From assembly GCF_028682635.1 (NCBI RefSeq), contig NZ_JANHLK010000007.1, forward strand, positions 124,001-188,000: a stretch of DNA of 64,000 nt, in the 5' to 3' direction. Source of the DNA: Pseudomonas putida (GTDB lineage Bacteria > Pseudomonadota > Gammaproteobacteria > Pseudomonadales > Pseudomonadaceae). The first letter of the stretch is position 1; every line of letters starts with the position of its first letter. The translations under genes and the position numbers were made by a program. Of the stretch, positions 8,549-17,071 are shown in pieces. Under the pieces are notes generated by a model. The model did not search any database and was not told the DNA's origin. It worked only from the letters and a program-made list of their open reading frames with translations.

Positions 8549-9733
8549 TCAGGGAAAGCGGCAGCTGACCTCGGGCTTGTCGTAACCCAGGCTGTCCATC
8601 TCGTTGAACGGGTGCAGGAAACCGTCCTGGGGCGAGGTGCTGACCAGCGCCCGCGGCTGCACGATCGGAATCGGTTGGCGCAACTGGCCGTTCCAGGGGC
8701 GGTAGCTGAGCTTGCGGCCCTTGAAACCGTCCAGCGGCAACTGGTCGCTGATTTCCAGGTCGCGGATCGCCCTCGGCTCGGTCTGGCGCGATTTGCTCAC
8801 GGCGCTGGCGATGCTGCGCACGGCCATCCACGCGGCGAAGTCGCGGTCGTTCATCCAGCGGCCGGCCAGGGCTTCGAAGCGCTTCTGCAGCTGGGCGGCG
8901 CCGTAGGTTTCCACGGTCTTGTGCCAACCCACCGGGGTCAGGCCCTGAGTCCCGGCGACCGGGCGCGGGTACCAGGTCTGGTAGGGCACGTATTCGCCGA
9001 AATCGCCGCGCTCATCGGCCACCAGCACCACGTCGTATTCGGCGGTCTGGGTGAACAGCGGCATGTCGGCCTGGGCGCTGCGTCGTTGGTCGTTATCGAA
9101 ACTCCAGGCTTTCTCCGCCACCAGTTGCAGGCCGAAGCGCTTGGCCGCGCGGCGCAGGGCGGCGGCGTAGGCTTGATCGTCGGTGGTCGGGCCGACGATC
9201 AGCAGCGCTCGTTGCCATTTGCGCACTATCAGAAATTGCGCCAGCGCATCGGCGAGCATCGCCCGGCTCGGCAGGCTGTGCAGCACGTTGGGCAGGCAAT
9301 CGGTGCTGCGCAGGCTGTCGTCGGGGCTGCCGGCGTTGAACAGCAGGCTGTCGGGCAGCGCAGCACTGAGTTGGCGCAGGCTGCTGGCCGGTGCGTTCAC
9401 CACGAACAAGCGCAGGCCTTGTTCATGCTGGGATTTTGCCGCTTCGAGCAAGGCTTGCGGGTTGTCGACACTGGCGCTGACCAGACTGTAGGCGTGATTG
9501 AGAAAACGCCCAGTGCTGTTGCTGTCGGTGATCGCCAGTTCGGCGCCGCGCAGCCCGGCGTCGGTGGGTTCGGCAATGACGTTCGACAGCAGCGGGCCAG
9601 GGTCCGGGCGATAACCCAGGTAGCCGATGCGCACCTGCAAGGGCGCGTCCGCCGCCTGGCTCTGGGTGACCAGCCCGGCGGCGCAGGCAATCGCCAGCAG
9701 GTAGATCAGGGCGTAAGGGGCAAGCTGGCGCAT
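8549..9733 (-). CDS. Periplasmic binding protein of the PQQ-associated ABC system
   Basis: This 394-residue protein starts at an ATG with a GGAG ribosome site six bases upstream, preferred over an ATG ten codons earlier. It has a signal peptide (YALIYLLAIACAAGLVTQSQA). The fold is that of a type-1 periplasmic binding protein like the branched-chain amino-acid receptors (RIGYLGYRPDPGPL at the start, and ALLIVGPTTDDQAYAAALRRAAKRFG as the second-domain entry). It is the first gene of a four-gene minus-strand operon. A binding protein paired with an exporter-type permease is unusual, so its ligand and direction of traffic are unclear. Confidence 0.8.
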   Translation of the reverse strand: MRQLAPYALIYLLAIACAAGLVTQSQAADAPLQVRIGYLGYRPDPGPLLSNVIAEPTDAGLRGAELAITDSNSTGRFLNHAYSLVSASVDNPQALLEAAKSQHEQGLRLFVVNAPASSLRQLSAALPDSLLFNAGSPDDSLRSTDCLPNVLHSLPSRAMLADALAQFLIVRKWQRALLIVGPTTDDQAYAAALRRAAKRFGLQLVAEKAWSFDNDQRRSAQADMPLFTQTAEYDVVLVADERGDFGEYVPYQTWYPRPVAGTQGLTPVGWHKTVETYGAAQLQKRFEALAGRWMNDRDFAAWMAVRSIASAVSKSRQTEPRAIRDLEISDQLPLDGFKGRKLSYRPWNGQLRQPIPIVQPRALVSTSPQDGFLHPFNEMDSLGYDKPEVSCRFP

Positions 9734-9812
9734 AGGGCACTCCATTACAGGTAGCGCCAGCATAGGAAGCCCGGGCAGGCGTGGAAATATGCAGAAAGTA
9801 CCAACCAGCCAG

Positions 9813-9826
9813 TACCAAGGTAGTAG
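9813..9826. promoter_or_regulatory. TACCAAGG motif in the divergent binding protein/pedS2 promoter
   Basis: TACCAAGGTAGTAG matches the copy between pedE and pedF in 12 of 14 bases. A second AGTACCAA lies 14 bases upstream (9797-9804). It sits between divergent genes, 80 bases from the binding-protein start and 65 from the small-peptide start. Inferred to be a response-regulator site. Confidence 0.45.
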
Positions 9827-9890
9827 CCCGCACCGGGCGGCGCGGTTTTAGCATGGGCAATAAAGGCCACGACTCTGGAGGGGACTGGGC

Positions 9891-10013
9891 ATGCGTATCG
9901 TCAAGGCACTGCTGTTGCCGCTCCTGCTGATTCTCACCCTGATCGGCGTCGACCGGCTCCATGGCCCGCGTCCCGCACCTATGCAGGTGATGCCCGCGAC
10001 ACCGGGGCGCTAG
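9891..10013 (+). CDS. 40-residue hydrophobic small protein upstream of pedS2
   Basis: This short frame starts at an ATG with a very strong ribosome site, GGAGGGG at 9877-9883, seven bases upstream. It ends with TAG two bases before the pedS2 ATG. The predicted product has a basic start (MRIVK), one membrane-spanning stretch of about 17 residues rich in Leu and Ile (ALLLPLLLILTLIGV) and a proline-rich tail. Placement and spacing argue that it is translated and coupled to the sensor kinase gene, so it may be a membrane partner of the kinase. No known family is recognised. Confidence 0.6.
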   Translation: MRIVKALLLPLLLILTLIGVDRLHGPRPAPMQVMPATPGR

Positions 10014-10015
10014 GC

Positions 10016-11278
10016 ATGTCGGCCCTGTGGCGGATCAACCTGTGGGTCTGCGGCTTTTTCGCGCTGGTCACCCTGGCGTGCACGGCGTTGCTGGTGCATC
10101 AGGCGCTGGCGGATGTGGAGCGTGAACTGCAATCGGCCGAAGCGGTGGTCGAGTACCTGAGCGAAACCGCCGCCCGTGACCCGGTCAGCCTGCAACCACG
10201 GCTGACCCAAGGCCTGCGCCATGTGCGTGTGCACTGGCTGGCGGCGGATGAACAACCCCGGCCAGCCGTGCAGGACGGACTCGATGCCTGGCTCGCACGC
10301 TTGTTGTTCACTGAGGGCCGACACGGCGCAAGCGTTCTCGATCTGGCCGATGGCCGACGGGTGCAGATCGCAGTCGACCCGCGGGATGAAATCGACGAAG
10401 TCCGGGATTCCCTGCAACAGCTGCTCAGCCTGTGCGCGATGGCCCTGCTGGTCAGCCTGTTGACCATCCGCTGGGCCGTGCGCCGCGGCATGGGCTTGCT
10501 CGATGAGTTGCTGCGGGCGCTGCAGCAGGTGTGCGCCGGCCAGCTCAACGTGCGCCTGCGCACCGAAGGGGTGCCCGAGGCTCGCCAACTGGCGGTGCAT
10601 TTCAACCGCATGACCGCGGCGCTGGAACAGGCCGGCAGCGACAACGCCCGGCTGACCCAGGCCTTGCTGGCCGTACAGGAACAGGAGCGCACCCAACTGG
10701 CCCAGACCCTGCACGACGATCTCGGTCAGTACCTGGCCGGCATCCGTGCCCAGGCCTGTCTGCTGCGCCTGGTGGCCGATCAGCCGGCAACCGTCGAGCG
10801 CACCATGGTGGAACTGGAGCACAACTGCGAACACCTGCAACAGGGCTTTCGGGCATTGGTGCACAACCTCTATCCGGTGGTCCTGCAACACCTGTCGCTG
10901 GCCGACGCCATCCGCTTGCTGGTGGAGCAATGGCAGGGGCGCCAGGGCATCGATTGTCGACTGCGCCTCAGTGCGCAGTTACCAACGCTGTCGGCGCCAG
11001 ACAAGACCCATCTGTACCGCTTGCTGCAGGAAGCCCTGACCAATATCGCCCGGCATGCCGACGCCAGCCAGGTGCGGGTGCGCCTGCAACATCAGGGCGC
11101 GCGCCTGCGCCTGCTGGTGCGCGATAACGGTCGCGGCGCCGCGCAACCCCAGCGCCCCGGCGTCGGCTTGTATTCGATGCGCGAACGCGCCCGTAGCCTG
11201 GGCGGCGAGTTGCGCATCATCAGTCACCCCGGCGCCGGTTGGGCGCTGGCCTTGAGCATGCCCCTGGAGGTTTCATGA
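10016..11278 (+). CDS. pedS2: Membrane sensor histidine kinase PedS2/EraS (ExaD-like)
   Basis: This 420-residue kinase has a first membrane segment at about residues 9-28 and a periplasmic region of about 100 residues. A second membrane segment (CAMALLVSLLTIRWAV, about 140-157) is followed by a HAMP linker. The HisKA_3 dimerisation domain has LHDDLGQYLAGIR with phospho-acceptor His233, and the C-terminal HATPase domain has LLQEALTNIARHA and VGLYSMRERA. Position and partner match P. putida PedS2, which reports lanthanide availability, and P. aeruginosa EraS/ExaD. The periplasmic loop would be the metal or alcohol sensing part; this is inferred. Its stop overlaps the regulator start by four bases. 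Confidence 0.85.
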   Translation: MSALWRINLWVCGFFALVTLACTALLVHQALADVERELQSAEAVVEYLSETAARDPVSLQPRLTQGLRHVRVHWLAADEQPRPAVQDGLDAWLARLLFTEGRHGASVLDLADGRRVQIAVDPRDEIDEVRDSLQQLLSLCAMALLVSLLTIRWAVRRGMGLLDELLRALQQVCAGQLNVRLRTEGVPEARQLAVHFNRMTAALEQAGSDNARLTQALLAVQEQERTQLAQTLHDDLGQYLAGIRAQACLLRLVADQPATVERTMVELEHNCEHLQQGFRALVHNLYPVVLQHLSLADAIRLLVEQWQGRQGIDCRLRLSAQLPTLSAPDKTHLYRLLQEALTNIARHADASQVRVRLQHQGARLRLLVRDNGRGAAQPQRPGVGLYSMRERARSLGGELRIISHPGAGWALALSMPLEVS

Positions 11279-11913
11279 GTATTTTGCTGGTCGATGACCA
11301 TGCGGTAGTCCGCCAGGGCTACGCCAGCCTGTTGCGCGCCCTGTTGCCGGCGCTGCAGGTGCGTGAGGCGGCAACGGGGGAGGAAGCGTTGCTGCGCGTT
11401 CAGGAGAGCGTGCCGCAGCTGGTGATCATGGATTTCGGCTTGCCCGGCATCAGCGGCCTGGAAACCACCCGGCGCTTGCGCCAGCGCTTGCCGCAACTGC
11501 GGGTGCTGTTTTTCAGCATGCACGATGAACTGCCGCTGGTGCGCCAGGCACTGGACGCCGGGGCCGCGGGTTACCTGACCAAAAGCTCGGCGCCAGAAGT
11601 GTTGATCGAGGCGGTGCGGCGCGTGCTTGCCGGGCACGCCTACATCGAACAGCCGCTGGCTACGCAACTGGCTTGCCATGCGCAACAGGACGCCAGCGAC
11701 CCGCGCCTGCAGAGCATGACCCAGCGCGAGCTGGAGATTTTCGTGATGCTCGCCAAGGGCACCCCGGCGCGGCAGATAGCCGAGCAACTGAGCATCAGCA
11801 GCAAGACGGTTTCCAATCACCTGACGTTGCTCAAGAGCAAGTTGCAGGTGAGCTCCCATGCCGAGCTGGTGCATCTGGGGATTGATATGGGGGTGGTGCG
11901 CAAGGCGGGGTGA
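11275..11913 (+). CDS. pedR2: LuxR-type response regulator PedR2/EraR (ExaE-like)
   Basis: This 212-residue regulator starts at the ATG in the ATGA overlap with pedS2, preceded by GGAGG; an upstream in-frame ATG is rejected. It has a receiver domain with DD at 7-8 and acceptor Asp53 (VIMDFGLPG), and a NarL-type HTH near the C-terminus (SMTQRELEIFVMLAKG, ISSKTVSNHLTLLKSKL). Its orthologues switch transcription between the calcium- and lanthanide-dependent alcohol dehydrogenases. The TACCAAGG elements before pedF and pedH are candidate targets. Confidence 0.85.
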   Translation: MSILLVDDHAVVRQGYASLLRALLPALQVREAATGEEALLRVQESVPQLVIMDFGLPGISGLETTRRLRQRLPQLRVLFFSMHDELPLVRQALDAGAAGYLTKSSAPEVLIEAVRRVLAGHAYIEQPLATQLACHAQQDASDPRLQSMTQRELEIFVMLAKGTPARQIAEQLSISSKTVSNHLTLLKSKLQVSSHAELVHLGIDMGVVRKAG

Positions 11914-11936
11914 CTCGCTCGTCCATTCAACACCCA

Positions 11937-12037
11937 TCCCCTGTGGGAGCGGGCTTGCTCGCGAAGACGGTGTGTCAGTCACGAAAATGCTCAATGACAC
12001 TCCGCTTTCGCGAGCAAGCCCGCTCCCACAGGGGGGG
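11937..12037. repeat. REP pair (family A)
   Basis: Opposed copies of TGTGGGAGCGGGCTTGCTCG flank about 50 bases between the convergent pedR2 and pentapeptide-protein genes. Confidence 0.85.
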
Positions 12038-12052
12038 TGTGTTGCATTCTGG

Positions 12053-12700
12053 TCATTTGTCCCAAGTCGTCGGGCACCCCGTACAGCCCTCCATGTTCGC
12101 ATCCTGAAAATTCGCATAGTGCTGGCGCGAGCCGCTGAGGTTGGCGTGCTCCAGGTTGCTTTCACCCAACTTGGCCTCCTGCAGGTTGGCGTCGCTCAGG
12201 TTGGCATCCTTGAGGTCGGCCTTGCTCAGCCAGGTCATCTCCAGGTCGGCGGCGCGCAGGTTGCTGTTGTGCAATCTGGCGCCGGAGAGGCGGGCGAATT
12301 GCAGGTAGGCGGCGCTGAGGTCGGCGTTGGCGAATTGCGCGCCCTGGGCGAACATCCCCCAGCCCTGGATCGCCACCAGCGTGGCGCCGGTGAAATCCGC
12401 CAGGCGCGCATTGCTTTGCTGCAGGCTCGCGCGGGTCAGATTAGCACCCTGTAGGCGGGCCTTTTCCAGGTTGGCGAGGTCGAGGCGGGCGTGGCGCAGG
12501 TCGGCCTCGCGCAGGTCGGCGCCGCTGAGGTTCATGTTGCGCAGGTCCTGGTTGCTCAGGTTGGCGCCCTTGAGGTTGGCGCCGGGGCACTGGCTGTGTT
12601 CGGCGATGGTGCAGCCGTTGATGATCAGGGGGGTCTCGTCGCCGTTGTCGGCGTGGGTCGGGAGGGCGCTTAGCAATAGCAGCAGGGGAAGGTACTTCAT
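12053..12700 (-). CDS. Secreted pentapeptide-repeat protein
   Basis: This 215-residue protein has a signal peptide (YLPLLLLLSALPTHA). About 25 tandem A(D/N)LXX repeats follow, for example ANLKG-ANLSN-QDLRN, which predict a right-handed quadrilateral beta-helix. One cysteine pair lies near the mature N-terminus (CTIAEHSQC) and another at the C-terminus (CTGC), consistent with a periplasmic disulfide-capped helix. It corresponds to PA1981 and its ped-cluster counterpart. Function is unknown. Its placement next to the alcohol dehydrogenase and regulators suggests a role in maturation or sensing. Confidence 0.85.
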   Translation of the reverse strand: MKYLPLLLLLSALPTHADNGDETPLIINGCTIAEHSQCPGANLKGANLSNQDLRNMNLSGADLREADLRHARLDLANLEKARLQGANLTRASLQQSNARLADFTGATLVAIQGWGMFAQGAQFANADLSAAYLQFARLSGARLHNSNLRAADLEMTWLSKADLKDANLSDANLQEAKLGESNLEHANLSGSRQHYANFQDANMEGCTGCPTTWDK

Positions 12701-12728
12701 GGCGGGCGTCTCGTTGTGAGGAGGGGCG

Positions 12729-12756
12729 CAATCGCCAGCAAGCCGGCTCCTACAGG
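12729..12756. repeat. Single REP half
   Basis: One unpaired half (ATCGCCAGCAAGCCGGCTCC followed by TACAGG) lies between the pentapeptide gene and pedE. It has no facing partner. Confidence 0.7.
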
Positions 12757-12791
12757 TTCGCGTTGTAGGCGCAGGTTGCTGGCGGTGGGGA

Positions 12792-14684
12792 TCAGCGTTT
12801 CGCCGTCTGGTTATCCCAGCTCGGGATCTTGAACACCCAGAACGAGCCGCCCTGGGCCACCGGCTTGGTCAACTCCGCCATGTCGCCGCCCCACAACGGC
12901 ACCGCGCCGCCGTAGCCGACGGTCACGCCGATGTACTGCTCGCCGTCCTGTTCCCAGGTGATCGGCGGCGAGACGATGCCGCTACCGGTCTGGAATTTCC
13001 ACAGCTCCTTGCCGGTTTTCGCATCGAAGGCCTTGAAGAAACCGTCGCCGGTACCGGTGAACACCAGGTTGCCCTTGGTCGCCAGCACGCCGGCCCACAG
13101 CGGCAGGTGTTCCTTGTGCTCCCAGACCACCTTGCCGGTGGTCGGGTTCATCGCCCGCAGGGTGCCGACGTGATCGTCGTACATGCGCTTGATGCGAAAC
13201 CCCATGCCCAGGTAGGCCGAGCCTTTCTTGTAGTTGACCTCTTCGGTCCAGTATTCCTCTTTCCATTGGTTGCCCGGAATGTAGAACAGCCCGGTGTCCT
13301 GGCTGTAGGCCATGGGGTTCCAGTTCTTGCCGCCGAGGAACGGCGGCGAGACTTCCACCGGCTTGCCCTTTGTCTCCCCCGGCAATGGCTTGACCGGGCG
13401 CTGGCCTTCGTTCTCCACCGGGCGGCCGGTCTTGAGGTCGATGTGGCTGGCCCAGGTGATGTTGTCGACGAAGGGGAAGGCGTTCTGCAATTTGCCGTTG
13501 TTGCGGTCGACCACGTAGAAGAAACCGTTGCGGTCGGCGTGGCCGGTGGCCTTGACCGTCTTGCCGTCCTTGTCTTTGTAGTCGAACAGCACCAGCTCGT
13601 TGTTGCCGGAGAAGTCCCAGGCATCGTTCGGCGTGTGCTGGTAGAACCATTTGACCTCGCCGGTGCTCGGGTCGACGCCCACCTGGCCGGAGGTGTAGAG
13701 GCTGTCGTAATCGTGCGGGTTGCCGTCCTTCGAGGTGCGCGCCCAGGTGTTCCAGGGGCCCGGATTGCCGGCGCCGACGATGATGGTGTTGGTGTCGGCA
13801 TCGAAACTGGCGCTCTGCCAGGGTGCGCCGCCGCCATGGCTCCAGGCTTCGACCTTTCCGGTCTCGGTGGTCGGATCGTTCGGCCACGACGGCGCCTTGA
13901 CGTCGCCGGTGGGGGTGCTGTCCTTGCCGTTCAGGCGGCCCATGTGGCCTTCGACGAAAGGCCGCATCCAGACTTCTTCGCCGGTGTCCGGGTCGCGGGC
14001 GTAGAGCTGGCCGACCACGCCGAACTCATCACCGGAACTGCCGTGGATCAGCAGCACCTTGCCGCTGGTCTTGTCCTTGATCAGCACCGGGGCGCCAGTC
14101 ATGGTGTAGCCCGCGGCGTGGTCGCCGAACTTCTTGTTCCACACCACTTTTCCGGTGTTCTTGTCCAGGGCGATCAGCCGCGCATCGAGGGTGCCGAAGT
14201 AGATCTTGTCGCCATAGATCGCCGCGCCGCGGTTGACCACGTCGCAGCACGGACGAATGTTGTCCGGCAGGCGGTGGTTGTAGGTCCACAGGCGTTTGCC
14301 GGTCTTGGCATCCAGGGCGAATACCCGCGAATACGAGCCGGTGACATAGACCACGCCGTCCCTGACGATGGCCTGGGATTCCTGGCCGCGCTGCTTCTCG
14401 TCACCGAAGGAATAGGACCAGGCCGGGGTCAGCTTGAACACGTTCTTGTCGTTGACCTGGGCCAGGGGACTCCAGCGCTGGGCATTGGTGCCCATGCCGT
14501 ATTGCAGCACGTCTTTCGTCGTCAGGTGGTCGTTGGCAATGTCTTCCCAACTGACGTTTTTGCCAGCGGTGGCCGGGGTGGACTCGGCATGACCAGTAGC
14601 ACTCAGGGACAGGCTGGCGGCCAGCAAAAATGTCTGCACGGCGACGGTCAGGGGGGAAAGGGCGGGTAGCGATCTTATTGTCAT
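12792..14684 (-). CDS. pedE: Calcium-type PQQ-dependent alcohol dehydrogenase (PedE/ExaA)
   Basis: This 630-residue periplasmic quinoprotein oxidises ethanol and other primary alcohols and passes electrons to a cytochrome c. It has a signal peptide ([16 protein letters not shown]) and an eight-bladed propeller with tryptophan-docking repeats ([24 protein letters not shown]). The adjacent-cysteine ring lies in RPCCDV, and the catalytic segment is WDFSGNNEL with base Asp357. The residue two positions on is Ser359, so the extra lanthanide ligand is absent and Ca2+ is the expected metal. It is divergent from its acceptor cytochrome gene pedF. Confidence 0.93.
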   Translation of the reverse strand: MTIRSLPALSPLTVAVQTFLLAASLSLSATGHAESTPATAGKNVSWEDIANDHLTTKDVLQYGMGTNAQRWSPLAQVNDKNVFKLTPAWSYSFGDEKQRGQESQAIVRDGVVYVTGSYSRVFALDAKTGKRLWTYNHRLPDNIRPCCDVVNRGAAIYGDKIYFGTLDARLIALDKNTGKVVWNKKFGDHAAGYTMTGAPVLIKDKTSGKVLLIHGSSGDEFGVVGQLYARDPDTGEEVWMRPFVEGHMGRLNGKDSTPTGDVKAPSWPNDPTTETGKVEAWSHGGGAPWQSASFDADTNTIIVGAGNPGPWNTWARTSKDGNPHDYDSLYTSGQVGVDPSTGEVKWFYQHTPNDAWDFSGNNELVLFDYKDKDGKTVKATGHADRNGFFYVVDRNNGKLQNAFPFVDNITWASHIDLKTGRPVENEGQRPVKPLPGETKGKPVEVSPPFLGGKNWNPMAYSQDTGLFYIPGNQWKEEYWTEEVNYKKGSAYLGMGFRIKRMYDDHVGTLRAMNPTTGKVVWEHKEHLPLWAGVLATKGNLVFTGTGDGFFKAFDAKTGKELWKFQTGSGIVSPPITWEQDGEQYIGVTVGYGGAVPLWGGDMAELTKPVAQGGSFWVFKIPSWDNQTAKR

Positions 14685-14767
14685 GGTGGCAGTTCCCAGT
14701 GGAGGTTTTGGCCTGCACAGGGTGGGGCGCCCGCCGTGTGGCGGATACGGAAAATGTCCCGCCGTTG

Positions 14768-14782
14768 CCGGGAAAAATTCCC
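14768..14782. promoter_or_regulatory. CCGGGAAAAATTCCC near-palindrome upstream of pedE
   Basis: This palindromic element lies 84 bases before the pedE start. A closely related, more perfect palindrome (CCGGGAAAATTTCCCGG) lies upstream of pedH at 18217. The likeness of two metal-switched promoters suggests a shared regulator site. Inference only. Confidence 0.35.
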
Positions 14783-14820
14783 AGGGGCCACCTGATTTGG
14801 GCGTCCCTCCAAGGCCTTAC

Positions 14821-14834
14821 TACCAAGGGACTAG
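14821..14834. promoter_or_regulatory. TACCAAGG motif between pedE and pedF
   Basis: TACCAAGGGACTAG differs by one base from the motif upstream of pedH (18143). It ends 103 bases before the pedF start, against 106 at pedH. Possible -10 hexamers (TAAGAT at 14879, AAGAAT at 18201) begin the same 45 bases after the motif in both promoters. It is a candidate PedR2 site. Confidence 0.5.
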
Positions 14835-14937
14835 ACGGCGGCCACCAAAGCAGCATGGGGTCAGCGCGTCGGGGTTCCTAAGATGGTTGCCATAGCCTCT
14901 GCCAAGAGGTCTTGCGTGCAATCCAGAGGGCATAACA

Positions 14938-15399
14938 ATGACAACAAAACGCAACGCCTTGCTCGTTGCCGGACTGCTGGCCGGCTTTATCAGTGCAGGT
15001 TCCGTATGGGCCCACGGCAATGTGGTGCCACAAGCCGTTGAGACCAAAGGCCTGACCCCGATCAAGGATGCCGGCGTCCAGGTGGATGGCGACGGCTGGG
15101 CCGCCGTGAACCCTTACCGCAGTTCCCCGGAGCACGACAAGGCAGTGGAAATCGGCTCGTCGGCCTACAACCAGAACTGTGCGGCCTGCCATGGCCTGGA
15201 AGCCAAGTCCGGTGGTATCGCGCCGGACCTGCGCATGCTCGATGTCGGCGAGGCGGGCGATGAATGGTTCGTTGAGCGGGTGCGCCATGGCGCGGTGCGT
15301 GACGGCCGCGTGTATATGCCGAAGATGGCCGACTACCTGAGCCAGGAAGCCCTGTGGGCGGTGCGCAGTTACCTGGACAGCGTCCACGTCGAGGAGTGA
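14938..15399 (+). CDS. pedF: Cytochrome c550 PedF/ExaB
   Basis: This 153-residue periplasmic cytochrome c has a signal peptide (LVAGLLAGFISAGSVWA). It carries one haem site, CAACH, with a downstream methionine in YMPKMADYL as the probable axial ligand. It accepts electrons from the PQQ alcohol dehydrogenases and passes them to the respiratory chain. It is the first gene of a four-gene plus-strand set and is divergent from pedE, so both share the 253-base control region. The next gene, pedG, begins three bases after its stop codon. Confidence 0.92.
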   Translation: MTTKRNALLVAGLLAGFISAGSVWAHGNVVPQAVETKGLTPIKDAGVQVDGDGWAAVNPYRSSPEHDKAVEIGSSAYNQNCAACHGLEAKSGGIAPDLRMLDVGEAGDEWFVERVRHGAVRDGRVYMPKMADYLSQEALWAVRSYLDSVHVEE

Positions 15400-15402
15400 C
15401 CC

Positions 15403-16278
15403 ATGCGCCTGCTCGCGGTGTTGATCGGCGCTGTGTGGCTGTGCTGCCAGTCGGTGCAGGCGCAGGTTCGCAACTATGACGAAATGATCGCCGCCGGGGA
15501 GCTGAAAGTGGCGGTCTACAAGGATTTTGCCCCCTACAGTTTTGAAGACGCCGGTCAGCCCCGGGGTGTCGATGTCGAACTGGCCCAGGCGCTGGCCAAG
15601 GCGCTGGGCGTGCGCCTGACGCTGATCTGGGCGCCCGCCGGGGAAAAGCTCGACGACGACCTGCGCGATTACATCTGGCGGGCCAGCCCGCTGCACAACC
15701 AGCAACTGGCCGACCTGATGATGCGGGTGCCGTACGACCGCGATTACGCGCAGAAACGCAACGAATTCGGCGAGATGGAAAACGGCCATGTGGTGATGTT
15801 CGGCCCATACCAGAACGAGCAGTGGCAGGTCGCCTACGACCGTCGACGGCTGGACAAGGTGGCCAGCGTCGCGGTGTTCGAGCAACACCCGATCGGCGTC
15901 GAGGTCGACAGCGTGCCCTCGTTCTACCTGACCTCGGTGTTCAACGGCATGCTCGCCGGCAAGACCCGTCACTACCCGGGCGTGCCCCAGGCGTTTGCGG
16001 CGATGAAGGCCGGCGAGGTCGACGCGGTCATGGCCATGCGCGGCGAGATCGACTGGCAAGTGCATGAAGCGGCCGACCCGCAGTTGACCCTGGCGGAAAA
16101 CGCCTACCCGAACATGGGCAAGCAGCTCTGGGAGATCGGCATGGCGGTGCACGAAAGCAACCGGCAATTGGCCTATGCCGTGGAGGAGGCGCTGGAAGGC
16201 CTGATCCGCGAAGGCTCGGTGAAAACCATCTATGGCCATTACGGCCTGCGTTACGACGTGCCCGAGATGTACCAATAG
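15403..16278 (+). CDS. pedG: PedG, periplasmic solute-binding-like protein of quinoprotein systems
   Basis: This 291-residue protein has a signal peptide (LIGAVWLCCQSVQAQ) and the fold of family-3 amino-acid binding proteins (GELKVAVYKDFAPYSFED, GVDVELAQALAKALGVRLTL). It is related to MoxJ/XoxJ proteins that accompany methanol dehydrogenases, where a role in activating or assembling the apo-enzyme is proposed. No permease gene is linked, which fits a chaperone rather than a transport role. It lies between cytochrome pedF and the SoxYZ-like gene, with ten bases or fewer between each. Confidence 0.82.
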   Translation: MRLLAVLIGAVWLCCQSVQAQVRNYDEMIAAGELKVAVYKDFAPYSFEDAGQPRGVDVELAQALAKALGVRLTLIWAPAGEKLDDDLRDYIWRASPLHNQQLADLMMRVPYDRDYAQKRNEFGEMENGHVVMFGPYQNEQWQVAYDRRRLDKVASVAVFEQHPIGVEVDSVPSFYLTSVFNGMLAGKTRHYPGVPQAFAAMKAGEVDAVMAMRGEIDWQVHEAADPQLTLAENAYPNMGKQLWEIGMAVHESNRQLAYAVEEALEGLIREGSVKTIYGHYGLRYDVPEMYQ

Positions 16279-16287
16279 GAGCAAGGG

Positions 16288-17055
16288 ATGATCTGGCGAG
16301 GGAGTTGTCTGTTGGTCGTGTGGCTGATCCTGAGCCCGGCTGCCCGGGCGGTGGACATCGATCCGGGCCAGGATCCGGTACCGTCGGTGATGTGGGCCTT
16401 CTATCACAAGCAGATGCTGGGCGATGCGCCGTTCGTGTTCGACCAGCGGGTCAAGCTGCTGGCGCCGCCATTCGCCGAAGATGCCCGGCAAGTGCCCCTG
16501 GAAATCGACGCCCGGGCGTTCAAGGGCGAGGTGGTGAAAATCCTTGCCTGGGCGGAACTCAATCCCCTGCCGAAAATCGTCGATTTCGAACCGCTGGATG
16601 GTGTGTTGCCGTGGCTGTCGATCCGCATCCGCGTCGAACAGGCCACGCCCTTGCGCGCGGCGGTGTTGACCCGTGACGGGGTGTGGCATGTCGGTTCGAC
16701 CCTGATCGACGCGGCAGGCGGCGGTTGCACCGCGCCCAGCGTGGTACGCACCCAGGCGGGCTGGGAAGAACACATCGGCGAAGTGCTGGGCGGCCGTTAC
16801 CCGCGGGAGGCATTCAGCCGCGTGCGCCTGCAGGTGGCGCATCCAATGGACAACGGCATGGTCAGCGGCATCCCGGAATTTTTCCTCAACCATGCCGAGT
16901 TGCGCAATCAGCACGATCAGCTTTTGGCCCGCCTCGAGCTGTTCCCCGCCGTCAGCGAAAACCCCAGCCTGGCCTTTGATATCGAAGGGGCAGGGCCGAC
17001 GCGCCTGTTGTTGCGCGATAACAGCGGCAATCGGTTCGATGCGTCGATCCCCTGA
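16288..17055 (+). CDS. Quinoprotein-associated SoxYZ-like carrier protein
   Basis: This 255-residue periplasmic protein has a signal peptide (LLVVWLILSPAARA). It reads as a SoxY domain joined to a SoxZ-like domain. The SoxY-type swinging arm, normally the C-terminus of SoxY, is internal here as GGGCTAPS near residue 150. In sulfur oxidation this cysteine carries covalent intermediates. No other sox genes are present, so its cargo in alcohol oxidation is unknown. It is co-transcribed with pedF and pedG and is followed by a SoxH-like metallohydrolase, making a two-protein relay unit. Confidence 0.8.
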   Translation: MIWRGSCLLVVWLILSPAARAVDIDPGQDPVPSVMWAFYHKQMLGDAPFVFDQRVKLLAPPFAEDARQVPLEIDARAFKGEVVKILAWAELNPLPKIVDFEPLDGVLPWLSIRIRVEQATPLRAAVLTRDGVWHVGSTLIDAAGGGCTAPSVVRTQAGWEEHIGEVLGGRYPREAFSRVRLQVAHPMDNGMVSGIPEFFLNHAELRNQHDQLLARLELFPAVSENPSLAFDIEGAGPTRLLLRDNSGNRFDASIP

Positions 17056-17071
17056 ATCCAAGGAGCCTGTC

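Noticed and set aside
13107..14669. 520-codon plus-strand frame opposite pedE
   Set aside because: Antisense shadow of a well-supported quinoprotein gene, with no recognisable domain.
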